64,000 bases of DNA, taken from contig JBBELK010000542.1 in assembly GCA_037783545.1 (NCBI GenBank), positions 1-64,000 of the forward strand, written 5' to 3'. This document shows, piece by piece, positions 42,001-54,000 of the stretch. The notes below the pieces were generated by a model that was not told the origin of the DNA, did not search any database, and was given only the letters and a program-made list of their open reading frames with translations. The position numbers and the translations under genes are program-made. Within the stretch, counting starts at the first letter, position 1. The number at the start of each line of letters is the position of its first letter. This DNA is from Henricia sp. BOLD:AAB3569. Its lineage: Eukaryota > Echinodermata > Asteroidea > Spinulosida > Echinasteridae.

Positions 42001-45000
42001 AGTCAACATCAGCACAACCCTGGTTACACGGGAATGCTGCGTTGATTGTGGAGCTGGTTGCTGTTTCAGTTTTAGGATTATGTAGACATATAGGGAAGCA
42101 TTGATAAACATGAACAATGCGTATTGAGATAGTTGCAGAATTGAAAATGGATATAGATCTTTGAAACATACTTCAATGATTGTCTTGGTTCCTGCAATAA
42201 TTACTGCAGTTACCCAGAGTCCTGCTGATATCTTGGCTGCTCGGATTTTGCTGGCTTTGGCTCTGAATGTCACTGGATTACGTACAGCAAAGAATCTCTC
42301 AAATGCTACAGCAGTCACCAAACAAGGAGATGCAGTGTAACTTGCCACAGTAAAAATGGTTATTATCTTTTTAACTTCTTCAGCTGGTTCATTCAGAGTT
42401 GCAAGTATCAGCATAGTGATGATAAAAATGGAATCAGCCACAGCTAAGTTAGCCAAGTAGACATTGAGGATGGAGTGCATGGACTTCATGCGTACAACAA
42501 CGTACAGGAAAGTCGCATTCATCAACAGGCCAAATGGTGCTATGCATTCAATTGCTTTGTCATGAATATACACAACCTTGTTGTTATGTCTTACATATTC
42601 AATAAGACAGTTTATCTCTTCTGAAGTCAAGTTGTCACTACTAATAAAGACATCCATAGTTTCCCAAATAGTCACAACAAAGCCCTGCTTGGCACTGAAA
42701 TTTAAATCTCTTCCCCAGAATTTCAATCCACATCTAAACCTCACTCATCACAATCAAGATTGCAAATGGCATATGACAACCAAACAGTTTTGTATAAATT
42801 AATGGTTTCAATGTCAGCAGAATTTGAGAAGCTTTCAATTTTGGACCCGTAAAATTAGCATGAGATTAATCCTTATACAAAGCAATAATTAATATAATGC
42901 TTTCATTATTAACACAGTTGAGAGTGAAAGCTGGTGACATACATGTTCATTTAGTTCCTTTTAGTAACCTAAAATCTGATGACTTCAGAAATAATAGATC
43001 TTAAAAGCCAGGGTGCGTGTGGCATGGTTTACGTATATCCTGAGGAGGTTTAAACGCATGGCAAGTTTCTTGAAATTGTTAATTACATACATATTAAATG
43101 ATTAGGATGAGTTACCCATTGCAACTCAGGTTATGAGGGGTTGTAGCACTTTGTGAAATCATCCCCTAGAACAAAAAAGACAGCAAATAAAATGAATTTA
43201 TCCCAGGGTATTATCGAAACCACATCGAAAGATGAACAATTATTGTATTGTCTTGTGACTTGTACGTTGTTCTGGTTTATAAAACAATGTATATTTCCTT
43301 GTTTCTGTTTCTATCTTGCATCATGTACATTGTACCAGACGAAGTACACCCTCCAGGCCCAATAAGCCCCTCCCACTTGCAGATGCACCAAGCAGCATCA
43401 AAGTGTGCATAATCACCAGTGTTGAATAGTGATCACCCAACAGCAGCAATTAATTGGTCAGTGAATGCTGAAATGGGTCATTTTGTGTAAAATCCCCCAA
43501 TGGGTTAAACTCGATCGACTTTCAGATTATGATGAAACTTGGTACATGTATACTTGTTGATTAGAATTCCGCAGCACCAAATCTTAAATTTTAGATCAAT
43601 CTAATCAGTGGTTTAGGAAAAGATGCTCAGTGGTTTGGGAGATGCTGCTCTCTCCGCCTCTAAAAAAGATTTTAAGCTCAATGGGAGCAGGGCACCTTTG
43701 AACCCTCATGTATGTATCTCAAGAACTACTGTACCGAGAGCCAATTACACATTTGACATTGTTTGAAAAGGAATTTGACAAAGATTCCAAAACTGCTGTT
43801 ATATTTCAGATTGCAGTATGTTGACCATTCGACCTTAAAATTGACCTTGTTGATATAACATCCCCTTAAGATGACCTCTCCTGTAATTTTTGAGAGGTGT
43901 AATATTTGTTGTTTAGCAGCAGTACACGGTCAAAAGTCAGATACCTGCAGAGATGATTTATGCAATTGCATGTATCGTAATTGCATGTAATGCATCATGT
44001 GACATACAGTTTTTGAAATTTGCATTCGCAACTGTACGGTATTGCTGCTAAACAAAGAATATTACACCTCTGCTGTAGGATCTACAGTCCCCAGGACACC
44101 TTTATAAGTACCCTTTGAGAGGGGGAGAGACAAGGGCTGCCAAAAGACTTTCTTTTATGCTTTTGAAAAAGTGAATTATGGATGACACCTTACAAACACT
44201 AGATTAACGTACATGAAACCATTTCTATGATGCAATAAGAAAACTCTTACAGTCTAACCTTGTTAAGGTATTTGGGACTTTGCAGATTTTGTTAAAACGG
44301 GAACCTTGTATTATCGGGAATAAAAACATAAAAATCAAGGAATTAGGACCTACATTTTCCCTGTTCCATGTTTAAGCAGAATATTGTAACAACACTGCAG
44401 GCTCTAAAATGGAAGATCGCAGTGTCTCCAAAAAGGTGAAAATGAGAAAAAAAAATAAAATAAAGTTTCTTCATGTTCTTTTCATTCCATCACACAATCA
44501 CATTGCTGGATATATTTTTGAAGTTCAGTCTACACAAATTTTTAAAAAGGCATTGAATTTAATCCTTAATTACAATCAGATGATGTTAAAATATTAAAGC
44601 AGATACTGCAGTTTTGGCTTTTACTTCATCAAATTGCGAACAGTTTATGCGTTGAAAAACCCACAGTATCTCCAAACAATTATTAACATGATTCAACAAG
44701 AAAACAGAGGTGGGTCTGTCCACGGTAATGTGCACAACTAATAACTTGTAGAGTGAGACACAAAAAGCAAGTAAACGGCAAAAAAATTTGCCCCCTTTTG
44801 GCCTTAAGTACATTCCCAATCACTTATTTTCTGTGATGACCAAAAATGGCTGTTCTCTCTAAAAATTCTGAGAAATTACAGCGTATTCTTGAAGATGTCA
44901 CGTTAGTAACGGGACAGACATTGCCATCTGAAAAGTGCTAAAGGCATTGATTACATCACAAAATAATACCCACACATTATGTATTAGCTCTAAAAGATTG

Positions 45001-48000
45001 ATGAAACATTAACCCTAACCAATTGTGTGTCGATTTCTTGGAATTACATGTACAGTGCCAAATAAGTTTACGTATGTCACAAAGACAGACATTTTGGGAC
45101 AATCGTCTGTCTTTGTGACAAACGTGTATACGTGAATCACCATAGACAACTTCCCTAATCAAGTACACTACTTTTTGCAGACGATATTGTTGTAGTTTTT
45201 GAAACTGTAAAATGAAAACTAGAGAATAGCAAGTATCAGCATAGTGATGATATAAATGGAATCAGCCACAGCTAGGTTGGCCAAGTAGACATTGAGGATG
45301 GAGTGCATGGACTTCATGCATACAACAACGTACAGGAAAGTCACATTCATCAACAGGCCAAGTGGTGCTATGCATTCAATTGTTTTGTGGTGAATATCCG
45401 CAAGCTTGTTGTTATGTCTTGCATATTCATTGAAACAGTCTATCTCTTCTGAAGTCAAGTTGTCACTACTAATAAAGACATCCATAGTTTCCCAAATAGT
45501 CACAACAAAGCTCTGCTTGGCACTGAAATTTAAATTTCTTAACCAGAATTTCAATCTACATCTAAACCTCACTCATCACAATCAAAATTCAAATGCCTGG
45601 AGACAACCAAGCAAAGTTGTATTTAAACTCATGATTTTACAAGCAAATCTTAAGAGGCTTTCAGTTTTAGAACCTGTAGAAACATCACATTATTTGCACA
45701 GGGGGTTGATCCCGCTCATATTGCTGACACAGTCTCGAGTGTGAAACCTGGTGAAATACATTTGAAAAACAACATCTAGATGTAATAGCAATCTAGAAAT
45801 CTGATGACTTCAGAAGTAAGACATCTTAAAGGCCCTGTAGATGATCGGTTTTCGAGCGATTCTGCGAATAAAACCATTATAAATCAAAAGAAAGACATCA
45901 ACAAACTCATCCGAAGAAATTTCAGCTTTGTCAAATGTATACCACGTTTAAAAAACCATGAAAATCCACATGCATTTTCCTGGTCTTGGCGGGGTGTTTC
46001 AAATATTCGTTCTCAGTTGATCGGGTACTATGTGGCTTGCGTCATGCACTCTGTGGCGCACATACTGCGTGTGCGCGCGATCCATAAAAATGCATCGCGT
46101 TGGAACACGCACACGGAGTACACAGCGCCCATGCATTTTGGACTGCGTAGATGCGAACAAAAAATAAGTAAATCGTTTGCAAACGATCTAAATAATTTTA
46201 CCTTTACGGATTATTTTCTGGTAAAATTATATCATTTTGAGCGAAAACCTTTCAATGGATAGTTGCTATTAATTCAATCTTTACTCTCAGAACTTTTCCC
46301 CTGTAAACTCGTCGATTACTTTTTAGGGTCATTGTAAATAATCCTCTGGGCCTTTAAAGGGGCTGAGTCAGGGTTGTGTATCACAGTATGTGCCAAATCC
46401 TGTGTAATTTTGAAATAAAGTGTATTTTCAGAAGCCCATCATTGCTCTTAATAGACAGTCGAAGTGTGACATGGGTTGCCATGGTAATTGGCTCTAAACA
46501 TTATGGCCATCGGGGAAAAAGCACAGTGACACGATTCAGTAGTTTTTAGTGTAGAGACATTGCCTATAGGCAACTGACAAAAGATGACGTATTCACTTCA
46601 GCAGTCTAATATTCATAACGTTGTTCTGTGTATTCACAGGGTGTATTAAAAGAATACAGAATAATGTTGATAAATGAATTCGTAATTTTTTTTTAGAAAT
46701 TTGGCTCATACATATTGACAGACATATAGGTTTTATTAACATCTTGATCATGTTAGGCATATCACGCCTGAATGAACAGGGGCTAGTTTTGTATACAAAG
46801 GTTAAATTAAATTGCGCAGAAAAATTAAGGAAGATGCAAAACAGGATCAAGGATACGGAGCCCCTAAAGGGACGAGTGCGAAAAATAATTCAAGAGACCC
46901 ATAAAATTAGCATGAGATTAATTCTTACAAAGCAATAATTAATATCATGCTTTAATTATTAACATCATGCTTTAATTATTAACACCGTCTCGAGAGTGAA
47001 AGCTGGTGACATAGACCTACACAAACAACATTTTAGCAATCTTAAATCTGCTGACCTCAGAAATAATACATCTTAAAAGCCAGGGTAAGTGTGTCACAGT
47101 TTGCGTATACATGTGCCAAACTCTTGGCAAGTTTCTTGAAATTGTTAATTACATACATATTAAATGGTTAGGATGGGTTACCCATTGCAACTCAAGTTAT
47201 GAGGGTTGTAGCACTTTGTGAAATCGTCCCCTAGAACAAAAAATAAAATAAAAAGTAAGTACATAACATTTTTCTAGGGTATTGTTATTGAAACCACGAT
47301 GAAAGATGAACAATTATTGTATTGTCTCGTGACTTGTAAGTTCTGGTTATAAAACAATGTATATTTCCTTGTTTCTGTTTCCATCTTGCATCATGTACCA
47401 GACAAAGTACACCCTCTAGGGCAATTAGAGGAAGGGACAACACAAGAGTTTGTTCTACGTTATCAACGAATTCAATCAAAATATTACCGATGCATTGTCT
47501 AGTGAATAAACCTTCATGAGAATCAGATAATCTTGTTTTCAACATCGGCAACCCAATTAATTTTGATGATAAACTCTGCAACTATAATGCAACTATGTGC
47601 TGCGCCATATTTGAAATTTTGAAAGGGATGATGACGTCAAGATTGATGCCTTGTTTCTTGACTCCCACATGAAGTGTGTAAAAATCCTGACTCGCGCCCT
47701 CTCAAGTCCAAGCGCCGAACTGCAAAAGATGGCGACTTTCATGAAGCGTATACAGAGTTAGGCAACCCTTTTCAAGTGTTGTCCCTTCCTTTAAGCTCTG
47801 TCCATTTGCAAATGCATCAAGCAACAACAAAGTGTGCATGATCACCAGGGTATGGGTGTTGAATAGTAATCATTTCTACAGTAGCAATTGGTCAATGAAT
47901 GTACTTCAGTCAGTAAGCCCTGCCCACTTGGCATGATCACTGGATTGCTGATGAATAGTAATCATTTCCACAGCAGCAATTGGTCAGTGAATGTACTACT

Positions 48001-51000
48001 CCAGTCATTAAGCCCCGCCCACTCGGCATGATCACTGGATTGCTGATGAATAGTAATCATTTCCATGGCAGCAATTGTTCAGTAAATAATTCCATGTCAA
48101 ATCCCCAAATGGGTTAAACCCAACATCTCAGGTTTTGATTACAGGATTGATTAAGATTCCACATCAGCACCAAATCTCAAAATTTACTTCAATCTGATCA
48201 GTGGTTTGGGAAATTCCCCCCGCCCCCCTAAATTTCAAGATTTTAGCTAAATAGGACATGGCTGCCTACCTTTAAACCCTCATCTCTAGCTCTGGAACTA
48301 CTGTAAATTGCAATCTTAACACAATAGACCGTATTTATGAATGAGTGAGGGCGCTGTCTAGTGGACCGCCCCCAATTGATCATTATTTTTCAGTTTTGGA
48401 ATACATATATGTTGGGGTAGATTGACCTTTTGATCTTAAAATTGACTTTGTGGATGACATACCCTGAATATGACCTTTCCTGTAAATTAATCTCTCACAT
48501 GTTTACTAGATACAAAAGTTTGAGATGTGTAATATTCTTTGTTTATCAACAATATTCATTCAAGAATTGCATACCCTCAGCTAGAGGTGATTGATACAAT
48601 TTAATGCATTACAATAATCCAAATGTATCGGTCATCTGTGCGAGTACGCAACTTTTGAATGTGTATTGCTGCTAAACAAAGAATAACTGGGATGTGTCTC
48701 CAATCTTTAGTGGCTGATTTCATGAATTTCTATGCAACTGCGCAAGCCCACATGCACACATTTTTATTGCATAAGTTGTGCAACAATCTTGCGATAAATA
48801 CACACAAGCTATGCCATTTTCATAAGTTAAGCAAGCTACGCCATTTTTCGTGAAATCAGCTGCAGTACATCTTGAAAGAGAGACAATTGCAAGGGCTAAG
48901 AAATATTTCTTGTACGCTTCAAAAAAGTTTACTGGATGATGACTTACAATATCACTTATGTTGAAATTTTTTCTTATTACTTAAAAAAAATATAAGGAAA
49001 CTTTGGGAGTTTGCAGATTACCTTGTTATAACAGGAACCTTGATAGACATTGAAAACAGAACTAACGAATTGGAACCTGAAATTTTTTAAATAGTAGAAT
49101 TGTTGTACCAAAGGTGCTCTTATAATCGAAGTTCGACTGTAGGCCTACTGTACTATAAACCCAGAATTTCCTGTAAACACATCCTTGTGCAAAACTTACA
49201 TGGTCTTTGACACTTAAATTTTTGAGGTATGTACAGTGCCTCAAACACCTTTTCGCTCGAGCATGAATATGTATTGTGCACAAGTCCACAAAACAACTTC
49301 ATGCTCGGGTCACTTTAAAATAGAGCATTATGCAAGTTCAGACATAGCACAGCGACTATAAGCAGTCTAAATACGGTTCAACCAAAAACGGTCTACCTTT
49401 GTTGTACAGTCTGCAGTTCAATCTGCTCTGTTACCTGCTGTGCCGGGCTGTTGCTGTTTGTTGGTTCTTGAGGAAGAACTTGCAGTTCAATCATCTGCTT
49501 TGTTGGTTGCCGTGGGCTGTCGCCGTTTGTTGGTTTTTGGGGAAGAACTTGCAGTTCTGTTGTCTTTCGGCGGCTGGTGGTGTGTGTTGTTTTGGGAAGA
49601 TTCTTTGCTCGATGTCTTGCAGCTTGAGAGCGTCTGTCTCTGTGATGTTTGCGGCGGTTCTTGGGATTTAAGAAAGCAAATGCCTGTCGAAAGACTTTCC
49701 TGTAATCTTCATTCAGCCCATTGTACAGGACAGGGTTTAAGGATGAGTTTAGTAAATTCAGAATGAAACCAACCAGATTGCAGTCAATCATTAAAATCAA
49801 GACAGCACATGTAATTTCATCTGCCTTACTTCTAATATAAATTAGTAGGATTCTTTCAATGATGTTCATGATCATACATGGAAAAAACACTGCAGTGTTC
49901 ACAGTCAGCATGAGCACAACCCTGGTTACACGGGAATGCTGCGTTGATTGTGGAGCTGGTTGTTGTTTCAGTTTTAGGATTACGTACACGTATAGGGAAG
50001 CATTGATAACCATGAACAATGCGTATTGAAGTAGTTGCAAAATTTCAACTAGATATATCAATTTGAAATGGAAAAGTACTTCAAGGATTATCTCAGTTAC
50101 TGCAGTAATTACTGCAGTCACCCAGAGTCCTGCTGATATCTTGGCTGCTCGGATTTTGCTGGCTTTGGCTCTGAATGTCACTGGATCGCGTACAGCGAAG
50201 AATCTCTCAAATGCTACAGCAGTCACCAAACAAGGAGATGCAGTATACATTGTCACAGTAAAAATGCCAAAAATAATTTCAGTTGCTTCAGCTGGTTCAT
50301 TCAGAGGTACAATTATCAGGTTAGCGATGAGATAAAGAGAATCAGCCACAGCTAGGTTGGCCAAGTAGACATTGAGGATGGAGTGCATGGACTTCATGCG
50401 CACAACGACGTACAGGAAAGTCAAGTTCATCAACAGACCAAATGGTGCAGTGTATTGATTCACACTGATCTGAATGTCGGCAAGCTTGTTTGCATGCCTT
50501 ACAAAGTCATAGTTGAGACAGTTTCTTTCTTCTAAAGTCAGACTTTCGTCACTAGTAGTAGTACTGTAGCCAGCCATAACTACTGAAATATTCACAACCA
50601 AGCCCTTCGCTGCTTGGCAGTGAAATTAAAATCTATAGCTCTTACGTCTCAATCGTACTTGGCTCAATGAAGATTGCAAATAACAGTGGACAAAAAATCC
50701 TCATGATTTCACTTTTAGCAGAATTTAGTTTTGGACCCTCGGAATTAGCATCACATTTCTTACACGGTAGGTTAATCCTGCTTTCATTATTAGTAGTCTT
50801 GAGAATGAAAGCTTGTGACATGTCATCCTGAGATATCAGGGAATTTCCACTCTGCAAAGCGACGTAACAATACCCTGAGGAAACACACGCAAATCTGTGG
50901 AGTGAGCCGGCTGTTGTCTTGAGCCAACTCACACCCGAGTCATTTTGATGTAATTTAGTAAATTCGGTCATGTTATGCCGAAAAGAAACGATTTATATAC

Positions 51001-54000
51001 TTTCCAGAAATTGTATTGGGTTCCTTTTCTTATGACTGTCCCATTCCTACCAAACTTTTAAACGACTATCTTAATTTACTACGCAGTTTTTCAAATTAAT
51101 AACAGGGATGCATGCTGACGAATGTAATGGAACGGATTCCCCAGTATGCTTTAAATAGCAGCCAATCGCCGACGCGGACAACAGCCAGCATTACCGAGTA
51201 CATGTATCACATGCATGCACGGTGTTTACAATCTGCGCGCGTTACATTTGAATGCCTGCAATCATGCTGCAATGCACTGCCAAGTGTCCTGATTGGTCCA
51301 GCAGAGGCGACAATATTTCTGTCGCTAGTCCCACTGCGAAATGGGGCCTGTTTCAACAGGGCCACTGTACGCAGGAGTTAGGGAGTGCGTTAAAGGGGCA
51401 CTGTTGCAAGAGGATGGTGACATGTATACATAATTAACAGCATCTAGACCAGTAAATCTAGGCCCATGTTCATAAACCTTTATACAAAATAACTTAGCAG
51501 CCAACTGCATGTGCCCCAAATTGTCAAGCAAGTCCTGCCCAATTGGCATGTTCCATTGGCCATTAATGAGCAAAAGAAATTATTATTATTATTATTATTT
51601 CTTTCTGGTATTCATACCAAGGATTCCTCAATAGTACTCATTGCACTGTCACTCGCAAGCGTGAGGAAACCCATGAAGAATTAGAATTATAAATGGCCAG
51701 AGACACCGGGGATGATCCCCCTTGCTCTTCACGAAAGAATGCTCTGGGATCTTTAGAGTGCGTTAAATTTCCATTACCTAACACACTGGACCAACGGCTT
51801 TACATCCCTTCCGAAGGATGGAGCAAGTGTGGTTGAATGCCTTGCCCAAGGGCACAGGTACCGTAGCCGTGGGGAGGTTCGAACCTGCAACCCCAAGTTT
51901 TCACCTATGATTGCGAGTCAATGACCTAGACCGCTCGGCCACGGTACCCCCACAAATGTTTGCTATTAAGTGCTGCACGTTTTCTTGGTCGCGTTATGCC
52001 AGTCTAGTATACAAATAACTATAGGTATGATGTTTGTTGTTACAAACGCCAGGTGATCGGGCTAAATGAACATTTTGTGATGAATTTCAGACGTTGTTAT
52101 CACCTGTGGAATGGCAAAAATGGAAGTTCAGCAGCCGATTTCACGAAACTTTACGCAATTGCGCAAGTCCACTTACGCCATTACTTGCGCAATAACTTAT
52201 GGCGTAAGTGGACTTGCGCAATTGCGTAAAGTTTCGTGAAATCGGCTGCTGTATACACTAATCCGGTAACTAATATCTCCTCCCTGCATATCCGCCATAG
52301 CTGGGGGTTGATAGCTTGCACCGTTTTGAGATATGAATTGTTGAAATAATAACCTTTGAAATCTTGTAATGTGACACCTGTGACGACATCATGACGTCAC
52401 AATTTTGTGCACAAATTGTTGAACAATATGTTGAACATCAAGTTCTTAAATGTGGCGAAGGAATCATACCAATATCTGTTGTAGTTTTCAAGATACAGCA
52501 TTTTAAAACAATTCAGCTCCAAATTTGCGTAATTTGACACCACATTACGTAACCACCGTCCATGTAATGACGTCACCAATGGTATAGTCAAAAGGTCCAC
52601 ATGTGTGGAAACATTTCGTTCCGTAGAAATATGGTCAAATTCACTACCACTTTGAATATATTTGCATTCAAAATGCAAAAAAATTGCACATTTTCGAACA
52701 ACTTCCGGTTTGGACCGGAAGTAGGCGTCACACAGGGGTCATGACATCGTATGATTTGTTCAGTTCATTTAGACTTATCATGTTGTGAAAGAATTGTTCA
52801 AGTATCTATTACGGTTCTTGAGATATGAATTTTGAAAATAATAACCTTTGAATTTTTGTAATTTGACACCTGATGACGTCATGATTACGTCACACTTGAT
52901 GCCATCATGATACATGCTGGCGGGTGAAAGTCTGTCATAGGGCCTATGTCTGTATCTAATTTACTAACGATTCAGCTTGGTTTGATCATGGGCATTGTTA
53001 CTGGTAAGTGTAAAAACTGAGATTTCCGTTTTCGTTGAACTTTGACCTCCAATTGACCCCAGAAGGAAGGGTCAGATGACAATGCCCACACAAAGAGGCT
53101 GCGTTCGGGCGTGCAGTTCTCGTTACTCGGGAGTAATGCGTGCGCATTGCACTCGGGTCACATCACGCGAACGGCGAGTCGGCATTCCGCATGCGCGAAT
53201 GGCAATCAGTGAAGATGGCCGTCTCTTGCCATCACTGCACAACAAAACGCCGTTTTACTGCTCAAAAGAAACTGAGGAAATACAGACCGTAAGTCGTGAG
53301 AACCTTTGATGCCGTCCAAAACAAACCTTGGTGAGTTGTTGTCCAGTTGACACATTTAGCAAATTCACAAAAAATCCAACCTATATATCCCGCCATCTTC
53401 GTACAAATCACATGGCATTCGTCGGGAGTAAGAGCACACTCCCCATTTGTTGGTGAGTACCGAGAGCATACTCTCACTGACCCGAGTGTCGTTATTCTTG
53501 CCGTTCGCGCGCGCAGGAGTATACTCGTGTTAACACGAGTACACGCCCGAACGCAGCCAGAAAGTTGTAGAACAGAATGTCATCTATAAAAGTGCCAAAT
53601 ACGAAGATCCTGGGTCACGTGGTTTTCGAGACGGAAGCATTTTAAACTGCATATTTTGGGTTTTTTGTGTAATTTGATACTTGATGACGTCACGATGACG
53701 TCACGCTTGATGCCATCATAATATTAAACACGCTGGTGAAAGTCTGCTATAGGACCTATGCCTGTACTTATAGTTTCTTAAAGATTCAGCTTGGTTTGAT
53801 GGGCATTGTTGCTCAATAAGTGCAAAAATTGAGATTTTCGTTTTCGTTGAACTTTGACCTCAGATTGACCCCAGAAGGAAGGGTCAGATGAAAATGCCCA
53901 CACGAAGAAAATTGTAGGCCATGATCTGATATATAAGCCTGTCAAATACGAAGATCATGGGTCACGTGGTTTTCCAGACGGAAGCATTTTAAAACATGCA

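Noticed and set aside
49393..50601. A 402-residue start for GPCR 4 at 50601
   Set aside because: The codon there is TTG; the conserved ATG is at 50577.
51694..51950. Functional class II tRNA gene on the - strand
   Set aside because: A tRNA-like head is followed by a conserved SINE body found at 57136 and 22403; stems are degenerate.
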